Below are positions 51,219 through 60,192 of a stretch of DNA of 64,000 nucleotides, one piece after another. The stretch lies in assembly GCA_048262715.1 (NCBI GenBank), contig JBLXEV010000001.1, positions 186,001 through 250,000 on the forward strand. Direction: 5' to 3'. The notes beneath the pieces are model-generated. The model searched no databases and had not been told where the DNA came from. It saw only the letters and a list, made by a program, of their open reading frames with translations. Source of the DNA: Albirhodobacter sp048262715 (GTDB lineage Bacteria > Pseudomonadota > Alphaproteobacteria > Rhodobacterales > Rhodobacteraceae). Both the position numbers and the translations under genes were made by a program. Numbering within the stretch: the stretch's first letter is position 1; each line of letters opens with the position of its first letter.

Positions 51219-53765
51219 TTAGGAGACCGTGGCGCTCATCGGTCCGGTTGTTGTGCCTGCGATGCCCGAGCCATTCAGGGGGATCGCCCAGAGGTAATAG
51301 GTGCCAGCGGTCAACCCGCTATAGGTCACGTCTTGGGTGACGTTTGCGCCTGCGATGACGGTCGCAACGAGGAGCGCATCGCCCAGAACGGTTGTGGTTC
51401 CGGCGTAGATCTGGACCGCAAATTGGTTCACATCGTTGGCGGTGGTGAAATCGGTCACAACCTCGCCGATACCGCCAGTCGCAGAGGCGCTAACAAGGGC
51501 CGCTGGTGGCGTTGGGTTTGCCGTAGCCGTGACGGTCAGGATCGCAGACCAATCGGTTGCCCGCCCGCCCGCCGTGGTCGTCTGCCACTGCACGTCATAA
51601 TCCTGCCCGTCATCCACGACTGCGGAATAGGCGAATAGATCATCCATGTTGACGGTGAAATACTCATAGACCTCGCTGCCGGTGACCGCATACCGGAACC
51701 GATAGAACCGATCCACGCGGGCTGGCGCATCGAAGGTGGCCCGCAGGCGAACCCCCGCCCCGCTGCCGCTGGTCAGCACGCTTTCCGCCACAACAAGAAC
51801 GCCCGTTGCTGCCCCGACATCGTTGTCGATATTGAGCGATGGCGATAGCGACGGCGGCGCGCCCTCTTCGCCATCTACGAGGTCATATCGATCGGTCTGC
51901 ATCGGGACCACAGCGAAGGAGGCATCCACCCCGCCCGCGCCCTCTTGAACTGGCGTCACGATCTCGAAATCACCAGAGAAGTTTGCGTCATAATCAAGGT
52001 CAATGGTGCGGACCCCCTTCGCCAAGACGCCCTTAATGGTGGTCTGGAGTGCGGCGCGCTTCACCGATGCCGAGCGCAGGCCGATAGCCTTGCCGATCCG
52101 CACCGCCTGATTGTGGTTGTAGCAGCCCAGCACATCGACGCTGAGATAGTTCGGCTCGCTGGTGCCATCATAATAGTTCGGGTTCTTCCACGGCGCGGCG
52201 GGCTGTTTCGTGTAGCCAAGCGTCGGCTCGATGTAGTTGACGATCACGCCATCAACCGCGGTCTCGCCGTCATCAATGATCTGCGTTTGTGCTGACAGGA
52301 TATCCCGGGCTGCCGTGAATGACAGCGTGGGGGCCTCATAGATCCCGACGCGCGGCCATGCGCGGCCTTCGTCGTCATATGCTACGAACCCGTCACAGGT
52401 GAGCAGGATGTCAGCCTCGCATTCGTGGCGCGGTTTATTGTCGGGGAAAGCCACGCCGCACCGATAGCGCGGGATGGCGGTTCCGGTCCGGTCCAGCACT
52501 GTTTGATCGCAGATGTCAGCCTGCGCCGCGACCAGATCCCACGCGATCTCTGACATGGGTCGAGCGCGCCCAACGGCATTTGTCCGCCACCATGCCCAGA
52601 TGATTGCCGGATTCCCGTCGCTCGCAGTCCACGTATCCGGATCGTTGATGTCGTGCGCCACGTTGCGCGGGTCATACATGCGGTTGAAGTTGCCGACGAT
52701 GGAAACGGCAGGCTCACCGAGCCCAAGCGCGCCCCGCCAGCGCATCGCCTTGCTGTAGTCTTGCAGGGCGACTGAGCGGCACCGGATAATCGAGTAGCAG
52801 ACGCCAGCGAGATAGAAATCAGACGGCAGATCAGGGAACGCCGCAGTAAATTGCGCAGGCAGGGCACCGTAAATGTTCCCGACCGATGGCGTCACTGTGA
52901 AGATGCGGAAGTTCGGCTTGCGCGGCTCAGACCCATCACCGCCATATTGGTTGTCATCCTTGTTGAGGCAGAACTCCTCGGTAATCACGTCCCCATCCTC
53001 AATGTCGCTGGCGACAATCCATGAATTCGGCTCAGTCCCGACGACGCAAGGTGCAATGGAGCGCCAGCTTCTCGGGGTGAGGAATTCGGGGGGGCCGACA
53101 ACCTCGATGATTCCGACAGAAGCGCCATCAGCCATGTCGGCGGCGCGCGCCCAGTCGTCATCAGAGGTGATATAGATGCCGTTCTCGACGGGATTGGTTT
53201 GCCCACGAACAAGAACGCGGCTCTCCAGTGTTCCGCCAGTCTCTCCCGACAGCGCTATGTTGGTGCTGAATACCTTCGTCACCGCAGGCAGTTCCGTCAC
53301 CTCGCCAACCCGTGAGATCTCCACCTCAATCCCATCTAGGATGTATTTCGCGTTGCCGATCAGCTCCGCATCGCCGTGGCAAACCGCAAACCAGAAGTTT
53401 CCATCATCGTCATATTCCGCGAAGATCCCGACCTCACCACCTGTTGCGACCGTCCCGCCAAGCTGCCAGCGCGGCGCATCTGACAGACGGGTGTTGACGC
53501 GAGCGTCCGCGATGGATGGCGCGCGGGCCTTAGATGTCAGCAGCGCGGACAGGCCCACGTTGAGAATGATCGTGCCAAGGGTGCTGGTGAAGAAGGCGCC
53601 GATTGCGAACGCAGTGGGCGCTAGAGCTGCGGCGACTGCGGCGGTCGTCCCGCCAACCCCAGCAATGCCAACGAAGAACGCCGTAACGGGGTCCGCATGG
53701 GCCGAAGCGGGCATCAGCAACGCGGTGCAGATCATCAGGGCTGTCTTGATTTTCAAATGACCCAA
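51219..53765 (-). CDS. tail tip / host-specificity protein (J-like)
   Basis: An 848-aa protein of the central tail-tip class: long, with GIIV-like and fibronectin-type beta regions toward the C-terminus (TATANPTPPAALVSASAT, TYSGLTAGTYYLWAIPLNGSG). The N-terminus is odd for a virion protein, a signal-peptide-like stretch (MICTALLMPASAHADP) followed by two hydrophobic helices up to about residue 75. The start is uncertain: TTG at 53765 or ATG at 53735. It overlaps the upstream gene end by up to 13 nt. Confidence 0.8.
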   Translation of the reverse strand: MGHLKIKTALMICTALLMPASAHADPVTAFFVGIAGVGGTTAAVAAALAPTAFAIGAFFTSTLGTIILNVGLSALLTSKARAPSIADARVNTRLSDAPRWQLGGTVATGGEVGIFAEYDDDGNFWFAVCHGDAELIGNAKYILDGIEVEISRVGEVTELPAVTKVFSTNIALSGETGGTLESRVLVRGQTNPVENGIYITSDDDWARAADMADGASVGIIEVVGPPEFLTPRSWRSIAPCVVGTEPNSWIVASDIEDGDVITEEFCLNKDDNQYGGDGSEPRKPNFRIFTVTPSVGNIYGALPAQFTAAFPDLPSDFYLAGVCYSIIRCRSVALQDYSKAMRWRGALGLGEPAVSIVGNFNRMYDPRNVAHDINDPDTWTASDGNPAIIWAWWRTNAVGRARPMSEIAWDLVAAQADICDQTVLDRTGTAIPRYRCGVAFPDNKPRHECEADILLTCDGFVAYDDEGRAWPRVGIYEAPTLSFTAARDILSAQTQIIDDGETAVDGVIVNYIEPTLGYTKQPAAPWKNPNYYDGTSEPNYLSVDVLGCYNHNQAVRIGKAIGLRSASVKRAALQTTIKGVLAKGVRTIDLDYDANFSGDFEIVTPVQEGAGGVDASFAVVPMQTDRYDLVDGEEGAPPSLSPSLNIDNDVGAATGVLVVAESVLTSGSGAGVRLRATFDAPARVDRFYRFRYAVTGSEVYEYFTVNMDDLFAYSAVVDDGQDYDVQWQTTTAGGRATDWSAILTVTATANPTPPAALVSASATGGIGEVVTDFTTANDVNQFAVQIYAGTTTVLGDALLVATVIAGANVTQDVTYSGLTAGTYYLWAIPLNGSGIAGTTTGPMSATVS

Positions 53766-54133
53766 GCCCCCAAAACCTCGGCGCGCACCTCAATCAGCCC
53801 ACGGCCCTCAGCCATGAATGCGATGCGCTGCCCCATATCAATTCCTGCAATCTCATGACCGCCGATCAGGCAGACCACGGGCCGCCCAATGGCCCGATCA
53901 CCCTCAGCGAATCCCGCCAAGCCCATTCCGTGACGGAACAAGTTCAAAGCTCCGCCGTGCGCTTCGTAAATCCCTCGAGCGCCCGCCTCGTCGTGATATG
54001 TCCCGCGCCATGGCGCTGCTGGGTCAATCCCAGTCACCGCCAGCACATGATTGCATGTCGCCATGATGCAATCCGTCTCGCCCCATACAAACGTGCTGCG
54101 CTGCCAGAGCGCACGGGTGTCAGCCGCCGACAA
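53753..54133 (-). CDS. DUF6950-like / NlpC-P60-like tail assembly protein
   Basis: A 126-aa protein, read from a TTG at 54133 that has GGAGG 7 nt upstream. An ATG start at 54064 would remove the WGETDC segment that begins the domain (FVWGETDCIMATCNHVLAVTG), so the TTG is preferred. The tDC context is the Cys position of the NlpC/P60-like fold, and GGHEIAG has a possible His. In related siphophages and gene transfer agents the gene before the J-like protein encodes such a peptidase, which fits here. It overlaps the preceding gene by 14 nt. Confidence 0.65.
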   Translation of the reverse strand: MSAADTRALWQRSTFVWGETDCIMATCNHVLAVTGIDPAAPWRGTYHDEAGARGIYEAHGGALNLFRHGMGLAGFAEGDRAIGRPVVCLIGGHEIAGIDMGQRIAFMAEGRGLIEVRAEVLGAWVI

Positions 54134-54755
54134 GGAACGTCCTCCGGCTGTTGACCGCAACGAAGCTGCACCCGCTGTCCGAGGCGAGACCGAGAAGTCG
54201 CGCCCGCTCACGCTGCGCAGTGTCTGTGATCGTCCCTGACGGAACCCGCGTGCGGCCGTATTCCAGCGAGCGGCAAATGACCGAGGCCGAGCGCGTGAAT
54301 GATACCTCGCCGCCGTCCATGGTGGCCGCCTCAGAGAACTGCGTTCCCCGGATCAGCATGCGATAGCTGAAGCGCAGCGGCGTCGTCGGCAGCAACCCCT
54401 CACCCACCTTGAACAACGCATGATAGCAGGTCATTTCGCGACCGCGAGCCAAGTCCTGATCGGCTTTGAGCGCGTCGAATGTCGTTTTGTCCAGATATGG
54501 GATACCAAACTCATAGCGTGGCGATGATCCGTCACGGCTATCAGCAACGGCAGGGGCGCGGTGGTGGTTATTCCCGTCCGCGTCATAGGTGCCGAGCCAT
54601 TCATAACCGCCCGCATTCAGGACGCCGACGCCATCCCAGAGTCGCGTTGGGTATCCATCGAAATCGTAGAAGAAACAGCGCCGCACCATGGCCTTGATAT
54701 CGTAGCTATCCGACGCCGTGCCGAGAATATCCAGAAGCTCACTCTCGAAGCTCAT
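54120..54755 (-). CDS. tail-tip baseplate protein, minor tail protein L / DUF2163-like
   Basis: A 211-aa protein (MSFESELLDILGTASDSYDIKAMV...) in the slot of the L or hub protein of lambda-like tails, between the previous tail gene and the NlpC/P60-like gene. Only one or two Cys are seen (MVRRCFFYDF, GREMTCYHALF, SVICRSLEYGR). The end SFVAVNSRRTFLVGG is compact. Assignment rests on position and length; I do not see a decisive motif. Its start overlaps the upstream gene end by 4 nt. Confidence 0.6.
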   Translation of the reverse strand: MSFESELLDILGTASDSYDIKAMVRRCFFYDFDGYPTRLWDGVGVLNAGGYEWLGTYDADGNNHHRAPAVADSRDGSSPRYEFGIPYLDKTTFDALKADQDLARGREMTCYHALFKVGEGLLPTTPLRFSYRMLIRGTQFSEAATMDGGEVSFTRSASVICRSLEYGRTRVPSGTITDTAQRERARLLGLASDSGCSFVAVNSRRTFLVGG

Positions 54756-55450
54756 ACCAAAGCCTCCGCAAAGCGCGCACCGTTGAGCTGCATGTGTCGC
54801 CCGCTGGTGAAATTGCTCATGACCTCACGCGCGTTCCGGCATGTGACCAGCATCGCTGGCCGGAACAGCATTGCATCCGAGGTGGTCAGCGCCCGACGCA
54901 GCGGCGGCGATACCTCAACCGTCGCCACCCCTGCTGCATAGGTGATATCCATGACCATGTGCGCGAAATCGTAACCGCCCACATTGAACCCGATTACATG
55001 GCCAAGCCGCAGAATCTCCCCGACATCCGTCATGTCTACCGTGAAGCTGGCCGCGCCCTTTGCCGCGACGGCCGCAACTGGAACCTGCGGGGCCCAGCGT
55101 GTCGGCTCTCCGTCCGATGCAGGGCTATCGCTGATCGGTTCGTAGTGATCAGCAGCTGAGCCGAAAAGATCAGCCCCCTTCACGAGCTGCACGGAGTCCC
55201 AGAGGCGAACGCGCATCACGTTGCCGTTGCAGATCCGGCTAACCGTCCACGACGCATTGAGGTTTGCAGCCTCGGTCGCAAAGGCCGAGAACTCCAGAGC
55301 AAGCTCTGCGCGCCCACCCGGCTCGGGGCTCTCCACCGATACCCCGCCCAGCGTCATGCCGCCGTCAGTGGCCTGCCCTGCCGCGCGGAACACCTGATTG
55401 ATCGGGGCCACATCATCCCGCCAGTCGTAAATCGTGGGCGTATAAGTCAT
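54752..55450 (-). CDS. distal tail protein-like (minor tail)
   Basis: A 232-aa protein directly after the tape-measure gene, with a 4-nt overlap (start at 55450 chosen for this reason). The sequence is beta-rich (GGMTLGGVSVESPEPGGRAELALEF..., VMRVRLWDSVQLV). It takes the place of the distal tail or minor tail protein M in siphovirus maps. No enzyme motif is visible. Confidence 0.6.
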   Translation of the reverse strand: MTYTPTIYDWRDDVAPINQVFRAAGQATDGGMTLGGVSVESPEPGGRAELALEFSAFATEAANLNASWTVSRICNGNVMRVRLWDSVQLVKGADLFGSAADHYEPISDSPASDGEPTRWAPQVPVAAVAAKGAASFTVDMTDVGEILRLGHVIGFNVGGYDFAHMVMDITYAAGVATVEVSPPLRRALTTSDAMLFRPAMLVTCRNAREVMSNFTSGRHMQLNGARFAEALV

Positions 55451-57447
55451 GCAAGCGCCCCGTCTGATTGGATCTGATCGTTCCATCCCTTGAGATTGGT
55501 CCGAACCTGCCCCACAGCCTGACCAACAATCGCCGGGGCATATGCCCGCATGGCTGCTGCGATCTCTTCACCGACGCCCTTCTGCGCGCCGCGCGCATCG
55601 ATGTGGAAGGTGTTGCCCCCTCCACCATTGCCAAGCCGCCGTGAGGTCTCCCCGCGCGACGTGACGACAGCACCGCCAGCCGTCGATCTAACCAGCTCGG
55701 GGCCGTTTTCTCCAACGATGCCAGTCTGGCCGTTGCTGATGACCCCGCCCGCATCGAACAGGCCAGCGAAACCGCCCGTTAGCCCCTTCATCAGCAGCGT
55801 GCCGACGCTATCGGAGGCGGATCCGCCGTCGATGGAAGCAAGCAGGCGCTTCTTGGTGATGGCCAGCACGATCTCTTTAATCATGTCTTTCAGCGCATCC
55901 TTGAGGCTCATCGTCCCGTCAATCAGCCGGTCCAGAGCCGCGCCGCCAGCATCTTGGAATGCTGACCACACATTGACGCCCTTCTGCGCTGCAAGGGTTG
56001 CGCTATCAAAGCGCTCCTGCGCCAGTTCGTTCGCCCGCGCCGCCTCGGTGGCGTCGATCTTTCCTGCCTTGAGGGCGGCGTTGATCGTCTCTTGGGCATC
56101 GGCATATGCGTTTGCCGCTGCGGTGAGCGGGTCAAGGCTGCCGATCAGGGAGCGGTAGGCAGTTGCGGCCTGCTCTGCCGTGTCAGCGCCGCTGCGCCCT
56201 CCGCCGCCGCCCTTTGATACCTTCGGCGCACCCCAATCTACACCGCCGATGCCATTGGGTGCGCGCGACGGGCGGGCGCTTTCATTTGGCGCGTTTTCGG
56301 TCGGGAACATGAACGGCGAAGGGCTGCTAAATCGGTTCAGATCCGGCGCATACCCGCCAAGCTGAGATGCTGCCGTAACTGCTGCTTGGAAGTTTCCAGC
56401 AAGGATGGCTGCCTGATAGGCCGCCGCCGATATGTTTCCGGCCATATCAATCCCCGCGAGGCCAGAAGCGCTGGACTGGGCATCGTCAATATAGCCCGAA
56501 AGCACAAGCGCCTGTTGCGCGGCGTTCAGGGCCTCGCGGGCGGTATCTATCATCTCTGGAGGGATCTCTGCGCCAGCCCGCTTTGCGTCCATTAAGGATT
56601 CATAGAGCGAGCGTGCCGAGTCCGCTACTTGTGCAGGACCGGATGCGTTTGCCATCGCGTCGAGCGCGCTTGTCACGTCGCGAGCTTGGATTAGGGTCAA
56701 TCCATATTCATCACCCATGTCGGCGATCAGGTCACGCAACTGCCCAGCCTGAACGCGGCGGCGATCCTCGTTGTCGTAGATGGAGAGTGAAATTTCCTGA
56801 TACTTCTGGTAGTAGCTCACCAGACCACCAAGGCTCTCAGTGATGGCCGCAGTCGACGCGGCGAGAGACTGCTCTGCATCGAATGTGCGCATCTCCACGA
56901 TCAAGGCAAACAGTTCACGTGCCTTAGCCGTATTTTCTCCGAACTGATAGCTCATGTCTGACCATGACTGATTTGCATCATCGATCGATGATTTCAGGCT
57001 ACCAACGGAACCGGCTAGAGTGTCCAGTGTCTCGGTGAGGCTGTCGCCCTTCTCATCCACCCCGCCAAGCGCGGAGATCAGGATCGGCAGGCCAATACCA
57101 GCCAGAACCCCGACGACCGTGCCGATGGTGCCAAATGCCAAGCCAATATCCGGCAACTGGATCGCCAGCGCCTGAACTGCATTGCCAGTTGCCATTGTTT
57201 GCTGTGCGACCTGCGAGAGCTGCATCGACACGGGGCGGGCTGCCGCTGAAAAGCGCTGCATACCGGATGCGGCCTGCGTGGCCCCTCCCGCCAAGACAAC
57301 GCCTGCGCGCTGCCCCTTGGCTCCCAGAACGTCAAGCTCACGGCCTGTTGTGGCCGCCTTACCCTTGAGCCGATCTAGCGCATTCTCCGCCTGCCGCTCA
57401 CCCGCAACCATGCCGGATGGATCAAGCTGAAGCCGAAGTCCCGCCAT
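55447..57447 (-). CDS. tail tape-measure protein
   Basis: A 666-aa, Ala/Gly/Gln-rich, mainly helical protein that sets tail length and helps DNA passage. Hydrophobic stretches around residues 95-130 (GLAFGTIGTVVGVLAGIGLPILISALGG). A C-terminal Gly-rich end FAGLFDAGGVISNGQTGIVGENGPELV is the common tape-measure motif. The start at 57447 has AAAGG upstream and lies inside the end of the T reading frame (26-nt overlap). Tape-measure length of 666 residues predicts a tail near 100 nm. Confidence 0.93.
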   Translation of the reverse strand: MAGLRLQLDPSGMVAGERQAENALDRLKGKAATTGRELDVLGAKGQRAGVVLAGGATQAASGMQRFSAAARPVSMQLSQVAQQTMATGNAVQALAIQLPDIGLAFGTIGTVVGVLAGIGLPILISALGGVDEKGDSLTETLDTLAGSVGSLKSSIDDANQSWSDMSYQFGENTAKARELFALIVEMRTFDAEQSLAASTAAITESLGGLVSYYQKYQEISLSIYDNEDRRRVQAGQLRDLIADMGDEYGLTLIQARDVTSALDAMANASGPAQVADSARSLYESLMDAKRAGAEIPPEMIDTAREALNAAQQALVLSGYIDDAQSSASGLAGIDMAGNISAAAYQAAILAGNFQAAVTAASQLGGYAPDLNRFSSPSPFMFPTENAPNESARPSRAPNGIGGVDWGAPKVSKGGGGGRSGADTAEQAATAYRSLIGSLDPLTAAANAYADAQETINAALKAGKIDATEAARANELAQERFDSATLAAQKGVNVWSAFQDAGGAALDRLIDGTMSLKDALKDMIKEIVLAITKKRLLASIDGGSASDSVGTLLMKGLTGGFAGLFDAGGVISNGQTGIVGENGPELVRSTAGGAVVTSRGETSRRLGNGGGGNTFHIDARGAQKGVGEEIAAAMRAYAPAIVGQAVGQVRTNLKGWNDQIQSDGALA

Positions 57448-58206
57448 GTTGTGACCTTTCCGCATTGTCGAGAGCAACAACCATGCGGATCGTGCGGCCT
57501 ACATAGACCGGACAATCAAAGCCGCAGAAGTCGTTGCAATATTGGATGATCGCTTGAACGGGGATCGTCCCGAGGCCGAACCCGCTTTGGCGCGATGTTC
57601 GCAGGTGGTGGAAGGCCTGCCAGAAGAACCAACTCTCCGGCGCAACCTCATTCTCGAGTTCTGGCGACCCCTTGCGCCTCAGATACTCCAGCTCATCGGC
57701 GGAATATCTGAGGTTCCAAAGGAGCGCCTCGGTTAGTTTTTTTCAACGTCTCCGTCTGCCTTGAGTAGATCGGCGCCAGCTTTCAGCACATCCTTCTCAA
57801 GGTCAACAAGCGCCGCTGCGATCTCTGGCATCCGCACCTCGGCCAGATCAAGGAAGTTCTCGCGCGTGGCTTCAATGGGCTTGCCTTCGCTAAGAATATT
57901 GGTGCGCCATTCGATCACGCAGGCGTCATAAAGGACGCCCATGCGCTCCCGCAAAGCCGTCATCACGTTGCGGTTTGTCGTGGTGATGAAGTCGGCATCA
58001 TCCTCGACCTTCTGAGCCTTGCGGTCGAGAACCCGCATCCGCAGGATCAGCGCCTCGGACGCCGCCACATATTTTTGATTGATCGCCCCACCGGCGCGCG
58101 CATCAACCTCAATGAAGCACTCCTCACCTTCCGGCCCAAGGAATGCAGGCAGAACGCGCTGGAAGCTTACCAGCGGGATCTCACGGCTGTTGAGTTTAAG
58201 CGCCAT
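57422..58206 (-). CDS. tail assembly chaperone fusion (GpGT) made by -1 frameshift
   Basis: The G frame (58206-57736) continues after a -1 slip at A AAA AAC into an open frame to 57422, adding 104 residues (begins LTEALLWNLRYSADELEYL, ends GGTSASA) for a 261-aa product. The T frame has no ATG or good GTG near its beginning, so it should be made only by frameshift. Content (WFFWQAFHHLRTSRQSGFGL, IIQYCNDFCGFDCPVY) is compatible with a tail chaperone C-domain that binds tape measure. The order tube, G/GT, tape measure is the lambda arrangement. Confidence 0.85.
57677..57742 (-). promoter_or_regulatory. programmed -1 frameshift site with downstream inverted repeat
   Basis: The slippery heptamer A AAA AAC is at 57742-57736 in frame and touches the TAA stop of the G gene. 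A perfect 9-bp inverted repeat (CCTCAGATA at 57713-57705, TATCTGAGG at 57685-57677) with a 19-nt loop starts 22 nt after the heptamer. That spacing is longer than the usual 5-9 nt, so the stimulatory element may instead be a shorter GAGG/CCTC pairing or a pseudoknot in between. Confidence 0.75.
57733..58206 (-). CDS. tail assembly chaperone (GpG-like)
   Basis: A 157-aa acidic helical protein (MALKLNSREIPLVSFQRVLPAFLG...LLKADGDVEKN). It lies between tail tube and tape measure, where all lambda-like siphophages encode the short chaperone. The stop codon is directly preceded by A AAA AAC, giving the frameshifted GT form. The start overlaps the small upstream gene by 11 nt. Confidence 0.85.
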   Translation of the reverse strand: MALKLNSREIPLVSFQRVLPAFLGPEGEECFIEVDARAGGAINQKYVAASEALILRMRVLDRKAQKVEDDADFITTTNRNVMTALRERMGVLYDACVIEWRTNILSEGKPIEATRENFLDLAEVRMPEIAAALVDLEKDVLKAGADLLKADGDVEKN

Positions 58207-58348
58207 TCTTCACCTTCTTTGCCAGATCGGGCTTTTTCGTGAGCCCCATTTCCTTCGCCTCGGAGTCGGTGATCGGGTCACCCTCCGAGAATTCCTTCTC
58301 AGCCCCGCTGACGACGCCAGCGAAGCCACGCTTTGCGACCCAAGGCAT
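58196..58348 (-). CDS. 50-residue small protein between tail tube and tail chaperone
   Basis: Encoded from an ATG that shares the A of the tail-tube stop (TGATG) to a stop inside the start of the chaperone gene. The product is charged (MPWVAKRGFAGVVSGAEKEF..., ending KKVKNGA) with no recognised motif. The tight stop/start overlaps on both sides support that it is translated. Function unknown. Confidence 0.6.
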   Translation of the reverse strand: MPWVAKRGFAGVVSGAEKEFSEGDPITDSEAKEMGLTKKPDLAKKVKNGA

Positions 58349-59286
58349 CACGCAATGGCCCGCGTGATGATCATCGTGCAGCCATCGGCCACGCTGTATT
58401 GCGGGCGGATTTCGACATTCTGGAACACGCTCGCCGCGCTGGTGTCGATCTCGGTTCCCGCGAAATGGCAGGACGGGAAGACGAGCGAATACTTCTCGCC
58501 AGTCACCGAGCCAATCGGGATGGTGACGGAGAATGCGGCATGACGGTCGCGCGAGGCGTTGTAGATCGCGAGGAAGTTTTCCTCGAGATAGATGTTTGCC
58601 ATCAGGACGGGCAGGAAATCGCCGCGCGTCACGCCGCAGAAGTCGTTGCTCGCGATCTTGGGCTGTGCATCGCGGTTCTCGAACGCGAAATTGATCTCGA
58701 GCGACTGCATGCAATCGAGCGTGTATCCATTGAAAGCAATGGTCCCGACATCTTCACCGGACGAGATCGGATCAACAATCGTCGGATCGGTGTAGGTCGC
58801 GCCCGTGATCGCGGTGGTGGTGGCATCGTCAGACCCCATGCCGAACAGGGTCAGGTTGAGCTGTGCCGCCTGCCGTGCGGTGAGTGTCAGCGTTCCTGCC
58901 GTAGCCTCAACGCCGCGATAGCGGAGCATGGTGGAGGTGCCGCCGACGCCCGCAGGCATGGCGTTCTCGACCGATACAGCGGCGTGAACCTTGCCATCTT
59001 TCAGAACGTCCGAGGACCACGCGCCTTGCAGCAGCGTAGCCAGAAGGTCATCGCGCTCACCGTAGACCAGCGGACCCTCAGAGGTTCCGGTAACATCGAT
59101 CCCCGTATAGCCCTGCCCGAGACGAGCGCCCTTTGCGATCAGCGAACGGCCCTCGATGGTCGTTGGCTTTGCCATCATGCGCGCGGCGGTGTGCAGCGTT
59201 TTGAAAGCTGGGGTTCCGGGCGTTACCCCGGGCGTTACCTCGACCACGTGTGCCGAACGGATTGAGCTTGATGCAGTTCCAGCCAT
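58348..59286 (-). CDS. major tail tube protein
   Basis: A 312-aa protein rich in beta-strand and Thr/Ala/Gly (GTPAFKTLHTAARMMAKPTTIEGRSLIAKG..., LTARQAAQLNLTLFGMGSDDATT). It stands at the position of the siphovirus tail tube, before G/GT and tape measure. Length is typical of single-gene tubes with an Ig-like insert. The identity rests on order and composition. Confidence 0.82.
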   Translation of the reverse strand: MAGTASSSIRSAHVVEVTPGVTPGTPAFKTLHTAARMMAKPTTIEGRSLIAKGARLGQGYTGIDVTGTSEGPLVYGERDDLLATLLQGAWSSDVLKDGKVHAAVSVENAMPAGVGGTSTMLRYRGVEATAGTLTLTARQAAQLNLTLFGMGSDDATTTAITGATYTDPTIVDPISSGEDVGTIAFNGYTLDCMQSLEINFAFENRDAQPKIASNDFCGVTRGDFLPVLMANIYLEENFLAIYNASRDRHAAFSVTIPIGSVTGEKYSLVFPSCHFAGTEIDTSAASVFQNVEIRPQYSVADGCTMIITRAIA

Positions 59287-59296
59287 GGTGGCCTCC

Positions 59297-59776
59297 TTAG
59301 GTAAAATCGTAGCGCACGAACGGCGCGGTGATGTTGGTGATCAGGAAGGGCGCATCTGCGAATGACGCCGAGATATAGGGGTGCTGTTGCTCCCCGCCGT
59401 TGATGCTTGGCGGAGAGAACCGGACGAATGCGTCAGCCGATGAGGCAATGACTGCACCGGACTGGCTCAGCGTCACGTTGCGCAGGAATCCAATGATGGT
59501 TTCGGCGTAGCCCCGCCACTTAGCCGATCCCTTGCCGCCCTCGGTGTAGATTGTCGCAACCAACGTCCCGACGCATTGGATCTGGTTTGAGGTGCGGCCC
59601 GTCGATCCCTGCAACTGAGCGCCGCTGTTGATCGTTAGGCGCACACGGTCAAACAGCGGGTTACCGTTGCCGTCAATCGTGGCGAAGGCCTGTCCATCCA
59701 TCCCGAGAGGGGTTTGGGTCGCCCATTGAGCGATGAAATATGCCTCGATTGCTGATCGCTCAAGCTGATAGCTCAT
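59297..59776 (-). CDS. tail terminator-like protein (DUF4128-like)
   Basis: A 159-aa protein (MSYQLERSAIEAYFIAQWATQTPLGMDG..., GTLVATIYTEGGKGSAKWRGYAETI). The RVRLTINSGAQLQGSTGR...QIQCVGTLVATIY core resembles tail terminator proteins that cap the tube at the head. It overlaps the upstream HK97-gp10-like gene by one base and sits directly before the tube gene. Confidence 0.7.
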   Translation of the reverse strand: MSYQLERSAIEAYFIAQWATQTPLGMDGQAFATIDGNGNPLFDRVRLTINSGAQLQGSTGRTSNQIQCVGTLVATIYTEGGKGSAKWRGYAETIIGFLRNVTLSQSGAVIASSADAFVRFSPPSINGGEQQHPYISASFADAPFLITNITAPFVRYDFT

Positions 59777-60192
59777 CAGATAACCTTTCCATCGAACTGC
59801 GCTTGGATCTCTGCGACCGTCAGGCCCATCATTCCGCCTGGGGCCTGCATCGAGCTGCCGTCCTCAAGAGGCTCCGCATATGGCAGGTTGTTGGTGATCC
59901 AGATCGGCGGGTATCCCTCAAGGGCCGCGTAGGCCATCGCCGAGGTCTGGCCCTTCTGGATCGTGACGCCACCGTTGATATCGAACTCATCGAGCGTGCC
60001 CGTGAGCGGGGTTCCGATGCTGAGCTGCCAGTTCGCCTTGAAGCGGCCTGTGTCCACTGGTGACTTGTTGACCACACCGCGCAGGGCGTAGAGGCCGACC
60101 AGAGCGACGAACTCGTGCGCCTCCTCGATCATCTCCGCAAATTCCGCATCCAGTTGAAGCGCAAACTCACGCGCCTCATTGGCATTGCTCAT
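59776..60192 (-). CDS. HK97 gp10-like tail completion / minor structural protein
   Basis: A 138-aa protein with the family's central motif SPVDTGRFKANWQLSIG, and AYAALEGYPPIWITNNLPYAEPLEDGSS before the C-terminus. It is found between connector and tail terminator genes in siphophages. It overlaps the upstream gene by 4 nt. Confidence 0.8.
   Translation of the reverse strand: MSNANEAREFALQLDAEFAEMIEEAHEFVALVGLYALRGVVNKSPVDTGRFKANWQLSIGTPLTGTLDEFDINGGVTIQKGQTSAMAYAALEGYPPIWITNNLPYAEPLEDGSSMQAPGGMMGLTVAEIQAQFDGKVI

Noticed and set aside
53753..54211. Longer 152-residue version of the NlpC/P60-like tail gene starting at 54211
   Set aside because: It would overlap the previous gene by 92 nt without a ribosome site. 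The TTG at 54133 has GGAGG at good spacing and keeps the whole domain.
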